From: Tetragonia tetragonoides
Taxonomy: Eukaryota > Streptophyta > Magnoliopsida > Caryophyllales > Aizoaceae
Reading direction: 5' to 3'
Length of the DNA: 64,000 bases
NCBI GenBank assembly: GCA_038025085.1
Contig: CM076151.1
Coordinates: 10,049,001 to 10,113,000, forward strand
The position numbers and the translations under genes are program-made. Positions 1 to 13,233 of the stretch are shown here, in pieces (position 1 is the stretch's first letter; each line of letters starts with the position of its first letter). The notes under the pieces were generated by a model. The model was not told the origin of the DNA, did not search any database, and worked only from the letters and a program-made list of their open reading frames with translations.

Positions 1-38
1 GGGTGGGGGGTGGGGGGGTACTTAGAGAGAGGACACAC

Positions 39-3000
39 CTTAACCATCGTTTCGTGTATTGCAGGCTTGTCAATATACTCCCTGGCTTTCACGGCCGCAT
101 AAGGCTGAAAACAGAAGGTAAGTAAAAAACAACACCCTTCTATTACAAGATGATATCCAACAAAGAAATAAAGTGTATTGCTCACTTGCAAGTCTTCATT
201 GTTTGTAACAAATTGCACCACACGAAACCATATGTCATCACTAACAAAGTCACCTGCTTTATCAATCAGTTGAAGGATCACATCCACATACCTACAAAAA
301 ATTTGAACATAGGGTAAGAAAGGAAATATATTAAGTCTTCATACACCACATAGCACAAACTTAAGAATCGATCAGAGCCCCATCAGGCTAAAAGTTGCAT
401 CGACTTGAACTTCAACACAACCCATTCGTGTTTGATAAATTTGTGTTCCACCCATTTCCACTTATCAAGGGAAAGCCATTCAGCTTTATCCCTGTAACAG
501 TTTTTTAGCCACTGAGGAGAGGAAATGAAAATGTTTGCTAAGACAATTTTCTGGCCTTCAATACAACGGAATATAAAGCTCAAAACCCATTTCTTTTGCA
601 TTGTTTCTAAAAAAAATTTGCAAAAAAAATAAAAATTCGGAGATGAAGTAGGAACAGAGAGCAAAAGGAAGCACATAAATCAAAGTGAGTTCTGATTTCA
701 GTCAATATCATGCCGTGCAAGTGTGCAACTCCTTGGGAAATAAAGAAATAAGGAAAGGATTTTGAACCATGACAAACTCACACAAAGTATTTGCCTTTTG
801 AAAATTGCAGTGCTTCACTTAATCCAAAAATACATACTATCGCATAGGTAGCTCCCTTTCCGGGGAGCTGCCCCTTCTTTTTTCATTCCCTAACTCCTGT
901 GAAGGTGTGAAACACTCCAAGTTCTATGGACACAACTAGCATTCGGAACGCACAACCGAAGGCAGTTGCTAAATGTTTGTCTTTTTGACACTGAAGTATT
1001 TCGATGAGCTTCACATTGGTTGGTAGTTCATTATCGTACAAGACTTGTGCTGAAATAAAGTGTCGACGAAACATTTGTTATTTGTTGAATGCCTCTCAGT
1101 CTCAGCACTTAGTTTTAAATGAAGTGGAATTAAAACCTTGCTTGCACTGTATTATTTTATTTCTAAAATCCCACTCTCAAATTTCCTATTGTAATTTGTA
1201 AAAGCAGTCCAGTTAAGTACTTCATAGAATGCAGGCTTCTCTGAACATACTACAGTAATTTCTTTTCTTTTTTGGCAACCTGAGAGTAATTATACAGTGG
1301 GGAAGGGAGGTCAGAATCATAAGAACATATTTTTGGCATGAATGCTTAGTAGCATCATTCAATCAACCAAGAGCCAAAAGTAGTCTTACCATGACAAGTC
1401 TGGAGCAAACTTTTCAGCAAGTATGGCAGCTTTAAGAGCTAATTCTTCCCGCATAGCAAATTCTGCTGTGCTGAGATACTGACAAATGAAAATAAAAAAA
1501 AGAAGCTACTTAGCTGTAAGGCAAAGTGTGTGACTTCTTAGATGAGGAAACCATCCTCGTGATGCAAATATATGCTACACCAGAAAAGACTATTTTATGA
1601 TAGATAAGAACTCCGACCTGCAATAATTCTTCAACAATGTCCTTTGCATTGGAAACATCACACATCCCATAAAGCAGATCAAGGGCACGCCTCCGAATGC
1701 TGACAAGACAAACTATCATTAGTAACTGCACCAGAAAGGTAGGATAGAAAAGGCTGGAGAATTTTGGTGCAGTACTTTCACATAATTATAATCAGATCAC
1801 TGAAAGAAAATGCCCTCCTTTCTGGCTAGTACAGATTGAGTATATCTATATTGAACCCCAAGGTGAGGAAAAAGAAGCACAAGTTCAATCTGTCAAGAAT
1901 TTGTGATTATGCATGATAAAGAAAGAAGCACAAATGAATCATTTTAGTGTCACCCATCTACAATAGTGGGTAGCTTTCAAAGGGGAAAAGAAGAAGAAAA
2001 GGAATCCCTTTTAGTGTCAGCCTGTCAACTACACACAAGACAAAGGACAAAAAGACAAAAAGGGTGCACTGAAGATTAACCTAATATCAGGATCTTTCAG
2101 CGAGGTAATGATCTGAGCTTGATGTCTTTTTATGATGTCCTGCACATCTGTGACCATCAACATTCGAGTCATATTCTCCTGCAGCAAAGTAATTCAATGA
2201 TAAACAATTTTGTTAGAAAACTACAATAAGGTCATTTAGAGCTTGGCTGGAGTTCAACCGTAACCATGAAACTGATGACATAGAGAAAATAAACACAGTA
2301 GAGCTTCCCAGAACTCACCAAACCAAGGTATCGAATGTTTGGCTCACGGACAGCAATAAACTTTCCAAGCAAAGCAACACATTGGGACATCATTTCTTTT
2401 TCAGCATCAAGATGCATGACCTGTAAAAAGGTCAAGTACAGACAAAAACAAAAGGACAAGTCATAAATATTTAGTAGCAGGGTTTATTTGTCTGCCACTA
2501 TGAAATAACAAAAACATTAAAGAAAGGATTATGCAAAACCTACGAAAAGGCTTCTGCAAGATAGCAGCATTGCAATATATAATCAATAATCAATGATCTC
2601 TTAATTCTCCATTTTTATCAAATAAGCATTCTATTTCACCTTGTACTTAATTATGACAGTTACTTTAAGTGGACAAGCCTAAAAAGTTTGCCGAGCAAAA
2701 TGTGCATTTTGGGAGCTTTTAAGGATGCAATCAACAATATGCCAAATAAGGATGGAAATCTGCACTCCACGTTAACAATGGAAACTACAGAAATAATGGA
2801 ACTTACAAGAGCAAGAGCTTCAAACAGAACAGCATGTGAAGCATTGTTCTTGTTCACATTTTTCACAACATCTGTTCCCATCAGTATCCGTTGCAAAACC
2901 TAAAAATAGGTCGAAATATCAGACTCAGTAATACTATGAGGTGTTCTAAATTGAAGTTCATCAGAGAAACAAACCTCAAACAAGGATCTTCGAGTGTTTG

Positions 3001-6000
3001 GATCCTCTATAGTAGGAAAATATTGAAGGGCCCTCATCGCCTTAACCTGGAACAAGTGCATAGGAGCAGCCAAAAGTATGAATTTGTTTGGTGCTTTGAT
3101 CACAATACAAACAACATCTTAATGACTACTTTCCCTATTTCTTTTTCCTTTGTTTTCTTGACAGTGTAATGGCTTCTTTCATGAGAGCTCAGCAAAAGCC
3201 AAGAGGAGGACCTCTACAAAGAAAATGGAAACAGAAGTGGAAACCCCTCCCCCCTCCCCCCCCGCCCCCACCAAAGAAATATATACACATATAAATCTTA
3301 TTTTTGGCAGGGTGCCTGATGAATGAGCCACCTTGTTCCAGTAAAAAAAATAATGCAAGCTTTGGGCTTCTACAAAAAATTTCTTTAACAGAGGGTTAGT
3401 GTGTGGAGAGAGAGGGGTAAGCTGACAAAAAAATGTCTCCTTATTTGTGTAGTATGTGAAAAGAAAAGGGGGACAAACCTGAAGCCATGGAGATGGGATA
3501 CCATAGTATGTGTACTCTTGTGGGACATCCTGGTTTCGAGCGAGCCTTTCCAGAATTTTGACACATTTGGGAACACAGCTCCAGTATGCATCATGGTTAT
3601 TTGACACTAAAGCAACTAGCAGGCTCATAGAGGAAGTTAGAACACCCAAATCACGTTCATCTAAGAGTTGCGCCATTCGATCTGACCTGATATGTTTGAA
3701 AAGAGATGTTTATTAGTTAAAGCAGAAAATAAATCATCCTGCAATCACCATTGAGTCTCTTTGGATCCCTCTGTTCTATTGGTTTATGTTGGATTGCCTT
3801 AATATATTTATACTACACCGAACTCTTAGCCTTTTCTGATCCAAACCACAAAGGCATAAAGAACAGAGAAGGCAGGGGTTAAAAAAAAGGGAGAAAGAAA
3901 AAGCATACCAGCCATCTACATTTACAACGTCTGGATTTTTCCTATACAGGCGCAGAAGACAAAGAGCAGCTTTCTTTCGCACCAGGGGCCTGCAGCTGCT
4001 TGACATCTTAATAGAAAGCAATAGTCAAAACCAGCAAAACAAGTAATCATCAATGAAAAGATGCTTAATAAAACTAAAATGCTTTTTACCAGTAACTTCT
4101 GTACATCTGGTGCCAAAGATTCTGCAAATTCTCTCCCACCAATATTCCCAACCTACCAAACAAACAACATTTTTAGGACCCACAAGAAGAGAATGTAAGA
4201 ATTAGAGATTGAACAGAATACCACATCACTACAGTGAATTACACAATGGTGATTAAGGTAGGGCAATAAATTAAGGTTTATAATATAACAGAGAAAAATG
4301 TCTCCTACTAGGGGACTAGCTACGGGTAAGATCGTTGGGGTACTTCCTGAGTAGTTGTTGTTGAGGAAAAAAAACAATTAAAGGAGATTAAGCATTGTAC
4401 TTGCATGGGAGCAAGGGTTGGTGGTGGTTGGAGGAGGGGGAGTTATAGAAAAATATTTAAGAAATCAGAAAAAAGTATGTAGGAAAAATTTTCAACACAT
4501 TTTAGTTTGGGCATTTTGCAAGGAACCACCGTCTACAAAAATAATCCCCGTCAATAACCACCTTTCAAGGAAGATTTTCTTGTTCATCACAACTTTTACG
4601 CTAAAATTTGGCCTAATTGACCTCAATTGAACACCAGTTTTCAATCAAAGGCACCATGGTGGTGGAAAACCCTTATCTGCCAATCAAGGGCCAAATGGCG
4701 ATTGATTGAGATTAAGTTAGGTAATTGTTTTGGCTTAAAGGAAGCAATCAACAAAGACGAGTGTCTTAAAAGGTTGTTTTTTATAAAAAAAAATTAACGA
4801 AAGAAAAGGTAGTTGTTTTTGCAAAATTACTTAGAGTAAATTCCTGGAAATATTTCACTATGGGTCACCTGTATATATCACTTGGAGCTGATGCAATAAT
4901 GCAGATAGATATTATAGAATAAGCAGATAAATGAAACAGTGTAAGAGCCTCAAAATCATATGCAGAAGTGGATAAATGTGCAACATCATCTACACAATAT
5001 TTCCAAAGGAACTCCTAAAAAGGGGAATAACAGTTGGAAGGAGCAGGAGCAGAAGAACACAGATCCAAACTTGCGAAAGATAAGTGGCATACCAAAGTTA
5101 GGGCAAGGCACCGGAAAGTTTCATTGCGCCCAATAATATCATTGCGTACAGTGTTTATAGCTAAGCGTAAGAAATCGTGATTCTCATTGAGCAAACATGA
5201 TGTCACAATGTAGCCAACCTGCAGCAATCATGGAACGACATACCAAGATGGTGGTCAAGAACATGATAGTTTGATATCAAGAACGTGATTAGTCATCAAG
5301 GACCAATTTAAGATGCCAGCACCTAGTAAAACAAATATATTTCGCTTACAACAACACAAAGAAAGTGGATAGCTAGAGAAAACAAAAAGATCAACTAGCA
5401 TCCCAGATTGAACTGTGAACATGTATATTATAATATTCTACTTTCAAACATGAAATACCCAGATTTAGATGTATAATTAAAGAAATTAGCATACAGAATG
5501 AAGCAGTGTCAAATGCCAACTCCTTCAGTTTATTTTAAATTTTTGTTAGTCTATGATATCCAATAGACCATATATGATACAGTAGCTGTTTTCCCCTCTA
5601 TATACTGCAACATAATAACACATATACTGAATTCAGCACCGTTTTGCATTATGAGATACATTATAAGAAGGAACCCAAAGGTGATAAGATTACCTGCTTT
5701 TCTGGATACTTTGGTGCAGATATCAAAGAAACAGCTTCCATATGACCAAAATCAACATCATAACCTAGCATATATATGTAAAGCATTTTCCAAACATATT
5801 TCTTCTTTTCATATGGAGACAACCCCTGTCAAAAGAATAAAAGGTTCTATTAAAGGAGCTACCTTTTTCATAATTACTCAAAATGATGGTATTTCAAACT
5901 TAGTGATATCAGAAAAATACTAGAGATTTAACATGGATAACAAGCTACACCCTTTCCAGGGCCACTAAGGGATTAGTCAGGTCAAGCAAAGCCCGTATAC

Positions 6001-9000
6001 CCATGTTATCTAATATATAAATAATAAAAAAACATTTACTTCTTTTTTAACAAGAAAAAGTTGTATGAATGAAGAAAAAAATTACAACCTAGGAGTCCTC
6101 AAAGAAGTGACCGATTCATATGTTTAGACGTCTAGTACAAAGCATACAAGTTGAAGAAGCTGCCCACATATTCAAATTATTTCCCTGAAAAGTTACTAAC
6201 ACCTTCTCACGTCGAAGTCAACCTGTATTGCTAGAATTTATTTTATCCCCAGATGTTAAAATACCATGGTACAAGCTGCGTTGGCTTTCTCTTCAGACAT
6301 TGTAAATTCACAGTCCTCTGAATAATTAATGTCCCTTGTGTGGCCAAAACTTTGTGATCACTTTTTTTAATGGTTAATCTCATCTCTATCCCTTGACAAG
6401 CCCAAACAAAGAAGAGAATGGAGTATAGAGCGCAGCAGTGATTGTATGTCAACCAAAGAAGCCATCTCTACTAATAGGCTAAGGCGGCGGGGGCCTTTAA
6501 GGGTGTTCCGTTGACTTTAGTTCAGCGCCATTGGCGTGATGTGTAGATAGTTTTCTTTTTATACTGAGGATACCTTATCCTCCACATTTTTGTATTCTTT
6601 TCCAATTGATTAATAAAATTTTCTACTTATCAAAAAAAAAAAAAAACTAATAGACTATAATGCCTAATACTTCTAACTATTTGCCTCCAGATGCCAACAT
6701 AGTTAAGCAACTGGGGTTCAGTGGTTGGGTGAACAACCAGCATATGAAATTGGATTTAGAAACAAAGTCATCGAGACAACGACTTCTGAGGATGGGTAGA
6801 CAGGCCATATGAGTTACATTTTAGAAGCAAAGTCAACAAAATTAAGCCAGGGTATTCATGGACGGAGTATAAGACAAAACGTACTCGTTTGTCCAATAGC
6901 CTCATCCCGTGGGTAGTAGACTAGAGGAAGTATCATAAAGAAGACGTGAAGAAAAATAGAAAAAGGTAGGCATAGGGAAAGGAACAATGGAAAAGACAGA
7001 TAGACATGACCTTGCCCATGTGAATCTAGTGGACTTTGAGGTCTCTGCGACCGTAACAACCAACTTGCCTGACCAAGTATAGTGGGAATAGGCTTTCTGG
7101 GATTCATTTCCGTCCAAATCTGTTTATTCATATCTATTTGTCTTTTCTTTCCTTTTGCTTTTACTATTATTACTGTTTGCACTCTATCCTTTGTTTTTTC
7201 CTGGATGCTTTTCTTTTACTTTCTACGCTTGTAGCCTTGCTTACTTTCCCTACTTCCAGAGTTCCATTTGTCAACCTGTTTAGGAGAATGTTTTCATTAC
7301 TTGTGTAGAATTCAGGGAATCTATTCGACCAAGTGGGTTGGGGCTTGGACTTTGGTCTGGGACCTGGGTTAGAGGTAGATATTTGTGCAGCAATCAAAGG
7401 CTCTATAAAAAGGAAAACAGGCCTCCAGAGGGAAAATTAGACAGTCACATGAACTATACTACAAGTTTATAACATTGGTATGGATTTAAAGATCAGACGC
7501 CGGGGCGGCCCAGGGGTTTCTCTTTGCCGGATGTTTCTCTTACGTAACCAGCAAATAGTGAGACTACACTGCATGCTATGTCAGTTGTGATTTTGCTGTG
7601 GAGTAGATTGTTTGGAATATTTGGGAGATGTGGGTTCACCCTCTAGTGTTGCGGAGTTTTCCAGGTGCTGTTTCTGGCGTATGGGAGAGGAAAGGAGATA
7701 AAGTTGTTGTGCTGTAATGCAATCTTTGCGATCATTTAGTGCCTTTGGTTGGAGAGGAATGTTCGAGAATTCAATGAGGTGGTTACTTCGGATGAGGCAA
7801 TGAGCTAATGTGGGATAACATTGGTATGGATTCAAAGATTACTTTGTTACTCAACTTCAGCATCACTGGGTTACGTACGCTTATTTGTAACCAAATATTT
7901 TGGAGGACATCTTGTCCTCTTGTGCTGTAGTTTTTGACACTTCATTAATACATACTTTGTCTTTATCTAAAAAAGTAGTTGTGCTAATCATAATTTGCAA
8001 GTTTAGGTACATAAGTGCCATACATATGACTAAGTATCCACAAGTTGGATGAATTCAAGGCCAAAGTACAAATTCCATGCAAAAGAACAATGATATAAAA
8101 CAGTTGATCTCATCATTGCAGAGAAACTAAACCACAAAAACTTGTGTGGAATTGGTCCACCATGAACCAAGGACTAATTTTTTTTTTTTAAATACCCTTC
8201 AATCCTCCATGTCCCAAAATATTTGTACTGTGTCATTGATCCACGGTGGACCAAGTCCACACAAGACAAGCTAAAACTAAACTAAGACAAAAAAAATAAA
8301 GACAAAGCTGATATATGAAAGTTGCAACCATCTTGATTCATGTAACTCTTACTCTATTCCCTATGCTTATCCTGATGAGTAAAAGATACAGACCAACGAC
8401 TTACATGGATGGATAACTACTCCTTAGAAAAGCGAACTAAGATTGTTGTAATACTTGTAAGTACTAGCAACAAGCTTTTCCGGTACCCACTACACTATCA
8501 CCTACCACAAATTATGTTGACTACTTATAGTAGAGCATCGGGTAATAAGTTTTGTCAATTAGAAAAATGAGCTGTATTAAGAAGTATGGATTTTCTTTTT
8601 TCTCCCTATCCTTTTTTTGTCGGATAAAATTTCATCCTTTAGAAGTACATATGGCATAACATACCTGTTTGTGGAAGGTCTAGAAGTGCGGCTGTCAAAG
8701 AAGAACAAGGTTTTCATTAACGGTTCAGAAGTAAGGTTGCAAGAAGAGAGTCTCTTGTTCTTTTTTATATGAAACATGTTAATTATACTGGCATTCCTAA
8801 GTGGTCAAACCGTCAAACCTGTCCCTAGAGAGAGTAAAAGGTACTCATTTCAGAGAGTAGAGTGTACTTAAGGTGCGCTATTACTCTACTGCAATAGCTT
8901 CTTGAGATACCAGTTCTTCAGCTTCATTCCACCTAAGCAAATATTGGGAATACCAAACATTAACACACTCGCAAATTTCAAATGACCGTCTCTGTAAATC

Positions 9001-10462
9001 CTGCATCCACTGCAAATCTCATCGTACAACCAAAGGATTCCAAATACACCTCTAATATCATTAAGATATAATCACACCCTCCTTCCTCCCCTCTGGCCCT
9101 CTTCCCAGAAAAAAGAGGACACATATTATACCTTATACACCCATTCCAATAGTTTTGCTAGGTTCATTTCCAAGTCGCGAAAATATCCCTCCATAGTCTA
9201 CTTTTTAAGCCAGAACACAAAGCAATCGGGACGAGCTGGAGTTCTTTCCCAATATTACAAGTCAGTGAATGGGGAAATCAGATGAAGGACCTCGAAGATG
9301 ACATTCCCATAACATTACTGCAAGCCACAATTGGATATAAAGACCGTCTTACTTCTGTTAACATTACCCATAAAAGAAGCAGCAAAACAATAAATAAGTT
9401 AGGAAACAAGTTTTCTGTGCTCTATCCTTTTACTATTATTATTTTTTTATTTTAAGAATTAAGATAACATGGTTATCCAAGCATTGCTCGCCTGAACCCA
9501 TGGGCCCTGAAGTTCACGACCAGGAAAACCTCCAATGGCCTTAAGGGACTCGAACCTGGAATCTCTGCAATATACCTCAGAGCTTTCCGTGCTCTATCCT
9601 TCACTCAAGACTTCATCTTTATCATAATCTGGTAAACTCATTGGTGAAGATGAAGCACTTGACTGGATTCTAGTTTTTCTCCCTTTCATTTTGAAGTCTA
9701 CTAGAAATCTCTGCTGTTTCACTCAACAATACATCTCCATTACTTCTGTAATCTAAACGACTAATTACTGATAGTAAACCAATTCAAAATTGATTTGACC
9801 ACTACACTGGCACACTACTCTTCTACGTTAAAATTGCTTGACAAAGCTACAACTCACCTTTCAATTATACAGTCGATACCAACCAGTCGGGTTCAGCTAT
9901 TGCTAGAGATTTCCCTACACTTTCCGAACTCATCTTGCACTCAATCATCCAAAAGACAAACACTGCCATTTATTGTTTGAGCCCTAAACAATCAAATCAG
10001 TGGCAATAACCTATTTCAAATTGAACTATACCCTACATTATAGGTTTCCACAACACTCACACTAACAAGTAACCGAAGATCATCTACAAGCTCTCACTCA
10101 GCTGCCACATTTCACGTTGTCAGAATAAATGCACATATAAAAAAAACATCATTCATACAAGAAAAAACATTGCCCTAAGTTTCATTTCACCAAATTGAGC
10201 TCAAATTAGCTGTCAATTATACCAAATTCAACAGCATTTCACAAATTCAACTGCCCTAGATCCCAAACGAAATAAAAATGAAGGTAAATTAGAGAGAGAG
10301 AACAAGAGAAATATTAGCAAAAACCCTAACCTTATCGTGCTTGAATTTGGTACGAAGATTACCGAGCTCTTTATCAACGCGAAGACGCTCTTGTTCTTTG
10401 TTTTGGCAATTACGAATATCGCTAATAAATACTGAAAGACCTCTCATGCCTGAAAGCGCCAT
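39..10462 (-). CDS. AP2A: AP-2 complex subunit alpha (alpha-adaptin), N-terminal half; 3' part off the left edge
   Basis: This is the large alpha subunit of the AP-2 clathrin adaptor, which selects cargo at the plasma membrane for endocytosis. Fourteen exons join in frame: 10462-10331, 5825-5694, 5218-5093, 4152-4090, 4006-3909, 3686-3479, 3046-2975, 2899-2807, 2420-2319, 2178-2081, 1699-1618, 1478-1390, 291-186, 104-39. They give about 489 residues, roughly half the usual length of about 1000. The start reads [19 protein letters not shown], and trunk blocks such as [36 protein letters not shown] and [14 protein letters not shown] match plant alpha-adaptins I know. An in-frame ATG five codons later could also start the protein. 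The hinge and ear domains are outside the window. All junctions seen are GT-AG and no frame is broken. Family assignment is very secure; which paralog is not. Confidence 0.96.
5930..6045 (+). mobile_element. SINE 3' fragment (same tail as 9440-9610 and 38735-38851)
   Basis: The stretch reads GATTAGTCAGGTCAAGC, then ACCCATGTTATCTAA, then an A/T-rich tail. The same end is seen at 38735-38851 and, reversed, at 9440-9610. The 5' tRNA-like part is missing or too diverged to see. Confidence 0.5.
6240..6653 (+). mobile_element. L1-like LINE 3' fragment with poly-A tail
   Basis: The 3' part reads TATACTGAGGATACCTTATC, then a TTGATTAATAAAATTTT segment, and ends in about 14 A residues near 6639-6652. 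This is the typical ending of plant L1 elements. No intact reverse transcriptase frame remains. It is antisense to the host gene. Confidence 0.55.
7590..7975 (+). mobile_element. L1-like LINE 3' fragment, end of the reverse transcriptase ORF
   Basis: Plus-strand translation gives a broken L1 C-terminal signature (an NAIFAII...[11 protein letters not shown] block, like the IWCIWRERN motif near the end of plant L1 ORF2). It is followed by GACATCTTGTCCTC and a TTCATTAATACATAC...TCTAAAAAA end. Stop codons interrupt the frame. Orientation is opposite to AP2-alpha. Confidence 0.6.
8141..8265. mobile_element. Short foldback MITE with about 30-bp terminal inverted repeats
   Basis: The left arm CTTGTGTGGAATTGGTCCAC and the right arm, whose reverse complement reads CTTGTGTGGACTTGGTCCAC, pair with few mismatches around a roughly 65-bp AT-rich loop. 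I could not fix a target-site duplication, so the superfamily is open. Confidence 0.55.
9440..9610 (-). mobile_element. tRNA-derived SINE, minus strand
   Basis: Read on the minus strand, the element has a B-box-like GGTTCGAGTCC, a middle part GAGGTTTTCCTGGTCGTGAA, and a 3' end CCATGTTATCTTAA running into an A-rich tail. The middle and 3' parts are shared with 38735-38851, so this is one dispersed family with a pol III internal promoter. The 5' boundary is approximate. Confidence 0.65.
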
Positions 10463-10700
10463 GGCTAATCAGATCCAGTTTAGAGAGAGAAAGGCGGGAA
10501 TCGCAAAATCCTCGTTTTCTCTCTCCCTCTCTCTTCCTCAATGAATGTGTGAGAAGAGATCGAAGAGAGAAAATGGTGAGATCTTGTGAGAGAAATTTGG
10601 AGAGAGAAAATGGAGGTTTTTGAAGTGGACGACAATGGAGGTGAAGTGTGATCTAGAGAGAGACAGAGGGGTTGTTTGGAGAGAGAGAAAATTGGAAAAA
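10463..10700 (-). promoter_or_regulatory. GA/CT-rich 5' leader and proximal promoter of AP2-alpha
   Basis: The 240 bases upstream of the AP2-alpha ATG are dense in GAGAGA on the plus strand, that is CT-repeat on the coding strand. Such pyrimidine-rich leaders are common near plant transcription starts. No clear TATA box was seen. The transcription start is inferred, not mapped. Confidence 0.45.
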
Positions 10701-13233
10701 AGGGGAAAAAGGGCCGTCGGACAGAGAAGAGTAGGAGCCAGAGAGGCGACTTTTTCTACAAACTGGACATCATTTCTTTCATTAACATCATTTCAATTCA
10801 AACTTTGGATTTCACCTGTTTTCACAACGACAAAGAAAAAGAAAATAATAATAAAATTAAATTCCAGAAAACAGTCATAAAACAAAAAGAAAAAAAAACA
10901 ACAGCTAAGAATTTACTAATATCGCTCTTGGTAAGAAAACGTGTCTAAGCATTTCTGTTATTTTCTATCGGAATTCGTATTCATTGTTAATTAGTATCGT
11001 TTGTTTTTTAAAATGTCATCTTTTATGCAAGTAGGTTAAAACTAAAAAGTTGTGTTCGCTTGAAATGGTAATTGGTTAAAAAAAAGAAGAAGCGAAACTC
11101 AAATTAAAAGAAAAAAAGAAAAAAAGTGAAGTGTTTCCATTTATAATAACATCTAAATGAAAATTTGATTTTATTTTTCCATACTAATTGAGTTGTTTTA
11201 ATCTAACAAATGATAATTTTTGTTCGAAAGCCGATTTTTTTACTACATGACATCAAGCATGTGCATAGATATTGTTTGCAAGGGGGATTTGGGTTTAAGT
11301 GGAAGTTTTGTAAATGAATTTTGTTAACTATTTTCTAATTAGAAAAAAGTACTATATATAAAGAACCTTTTTACATAAAAGACAATAGTTGGATCATTAA
11401 TATTAAATTTATAAATTTTAAAAGGTTTTTATGTGAGACCGTCTAGGCATTTTCGCGGTTAAAGTACCAAAAAACGTCTTTAGATTAAGAGGATTGCTTA
11501 ACGTAAATCACAAGTTACTAAACACAAATCCTTCTTTTCCATAATATCCTCAATAATTTTCTCACCCTAATCTCCATCTTCTCTCTATCAGTTCTCCATT
11601 TCTCTCTCAACCCCTGCCTTTCTCTATCATTCCAGTTTCTTAAATTATTACATCCATGGAACTACTTCAATCTTTGATTCATCAATCCCTAAATATAAAT
11701 AAACAAAATTGGCCTTTGACCCTCGTAAGCTTCATCGCCCCCGCCGCCGTCGAGAACCCCAACCCCGCTCAAGCCCTTACACCCGTTAAAAAAAAAGTTT
11801 TTTTGGTAAAAAAAAAAAACTCAATTTTGAAGGTCATGTCATTTACACTTGCTAAGTCGTAGAATATGGTAAGAATTATTTATAAGGTGAGTCATTTCGA
11901 AAGATTTGGTTGATATGGTTCATAGGAGTAAATGAAAAATAAAGATTCTAATCGTATCCGAAAACGCAGCTCCAACAAACCCCCATCTGCGTAGTATGGA
12001 AGATTAATGATTAATCATATCACTGATCTGTCATTTGAACATACGCTAGAGGTTACCCTACAATATTCCTTGATGCCAAACGAGCAAATTTGCCAGCTAG
12101 TGATGAGTTGATGACTGTTAACTCAACCCCGAAAACAACCAAAAAAAAAGAGAGAGACAGACAAAATAATAAACTGCAACTTGTGAGTCAATACTCTTGA
12201 GAAAAAACAAAGGCCACATTTGACCCAAGGTTGAAACTCACCATTACATGAACAACATCGTTACTACTTAGTAGTACTAGAGAACAACTGGCCCCATTGC
12301 AAGTTAGTATTATTCGAGTGTGTTATTTTTCGCGGAACTGAAATAAACTCCACTGAAATATCATTAATAGTAATATGTGAAAGAAAATGTAGATCACTGA
12401 GTTGATTTGAACCAATTACTGGTAAGTCGAAACTCGAAAAGAACACACCCATCTGTGGAACACTAGCAGAGTGGCAACCAGTAAAAGTAGTGCATGATCA
12501 TATACAGAAGAAGGGAAGAGCAGAAGCATTCTTATGGAAATTCATTTTCATTGACATTTTATACTTCCCTGTAATCCAAAAGAGGAAATTTTAATAAAAG
12601 ACTGTGTGAAGTCAGTGTAAGTGTGTAACACTGTCAGGCTTTACATTTTCCAGATTAGGGGTAATTCTTGTTGACCACTGTAAACTATAAAGGCAGATCT
12701 ATGGATGGGTTAAAGCAAGCAACAAGTGGGAATGTATTAGTTGCATATGAGTATTTGTTAACCTGTTCTCGTCCATCTTATAATCGAAAGTCAAGATTTC
12801 GGAAATTTGGTTTACCTGTTGCATAGTGGGTTTTCTGTAACATCGAACTTGGAGGTCAATAACATTTCAGAGATATATTGTACAACAGGAATAACGGAGA
12901 CAAATCCAGCTCTACTGCCATTATTAGGGAAACCATGTGCTTCTAGAACGAAAATGGTGTCAAGTGCCAGAAGAATCATCTTTCTGCTTCAGATCCTAAA
13001 TCGTTGAAGGCGTGGACAGTCACTTACAACAAATGAAGCAGAATTCTGTTCTCAACCTGGATACTGTAAGCACTTGTACAAGTTGAGGAGCTGTGAGAGC
13101 TTGTCATGAAATCAAGCCCAAATCATAGACTTCATATGACAGCTGATTTTCCTACTACTTAGCTCCGCAAACTTGTTGAACAGGTGGGGTTGGTTTTACA
13201 GAGTTGCAGGTTGGGCCATAACATTGATACATG
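10701..13233. other. Intergenic region between AP2-alpha and the RETICULATA-RELATED gene
   Basis: No convincing gene lies here. It holds the distal promoter of AP2-alpha, a candidate MULE-like element (about 11489-11865) and, toward 13000-13233, the probable 3' UTR of the RER gene. Small open frames at 11656-11862, 12264-12452 and 12807-13007 show no recognisable motif. Confidence 0.6.
11489..11865. mobile_element. Diverged MULE/foldback element related to 32370-33118
   Basis: The left end GGATTGCTTAACGTAAATCA is close to both ends of the element at 32370-33118. The interior has a short GC-rich patch (CCCGCCGCCGTCGAGAACC), as the other copy does. The right end near 11845-11862 is only loosely similar, so the boundary is uncertain. 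Confidence 0.4.

Larger units (their letters stand above)
5826..10330 (-). other. Intron 1 of AP2-alpha, 4.5 kb, rich in retroelement remnants
   Basis: This intron separates the first two coding exons and is far larger than the others in the gene. It contains SINE-like tails (about 5930-6045 and 9440-9610), two L1-like 3' ends in opposite orientation to the gene (about 6240-6653 and 7590-7975) and a foldback MITE (8141-8265). Open frames inside it, such as those at 6856-7397 and 8577-8777, match nothing I recognise and look spurious. I see no nested gene. Confidence 0.85.

Noticed and set aside
3179..3676. 165-codon minus-strand open frame as a separate gene
   Set aside because: Its first part is AP2-alpha exon 6 (ending WLQ at 3479); the rest is intron read-through past a good GT donor.
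10319..10330. Telomere-like AAACCCTAAC
   Set aside because: A single unit, and it is simply the donor region of AP2-alpha intron 1.
10620..10948. Two overlapping Lys/Arg/Glu-rich plus-strand frames
   Set aside because: They are products of GA-rich low-complexity DNA in the AP2-alpha promoter and leader.
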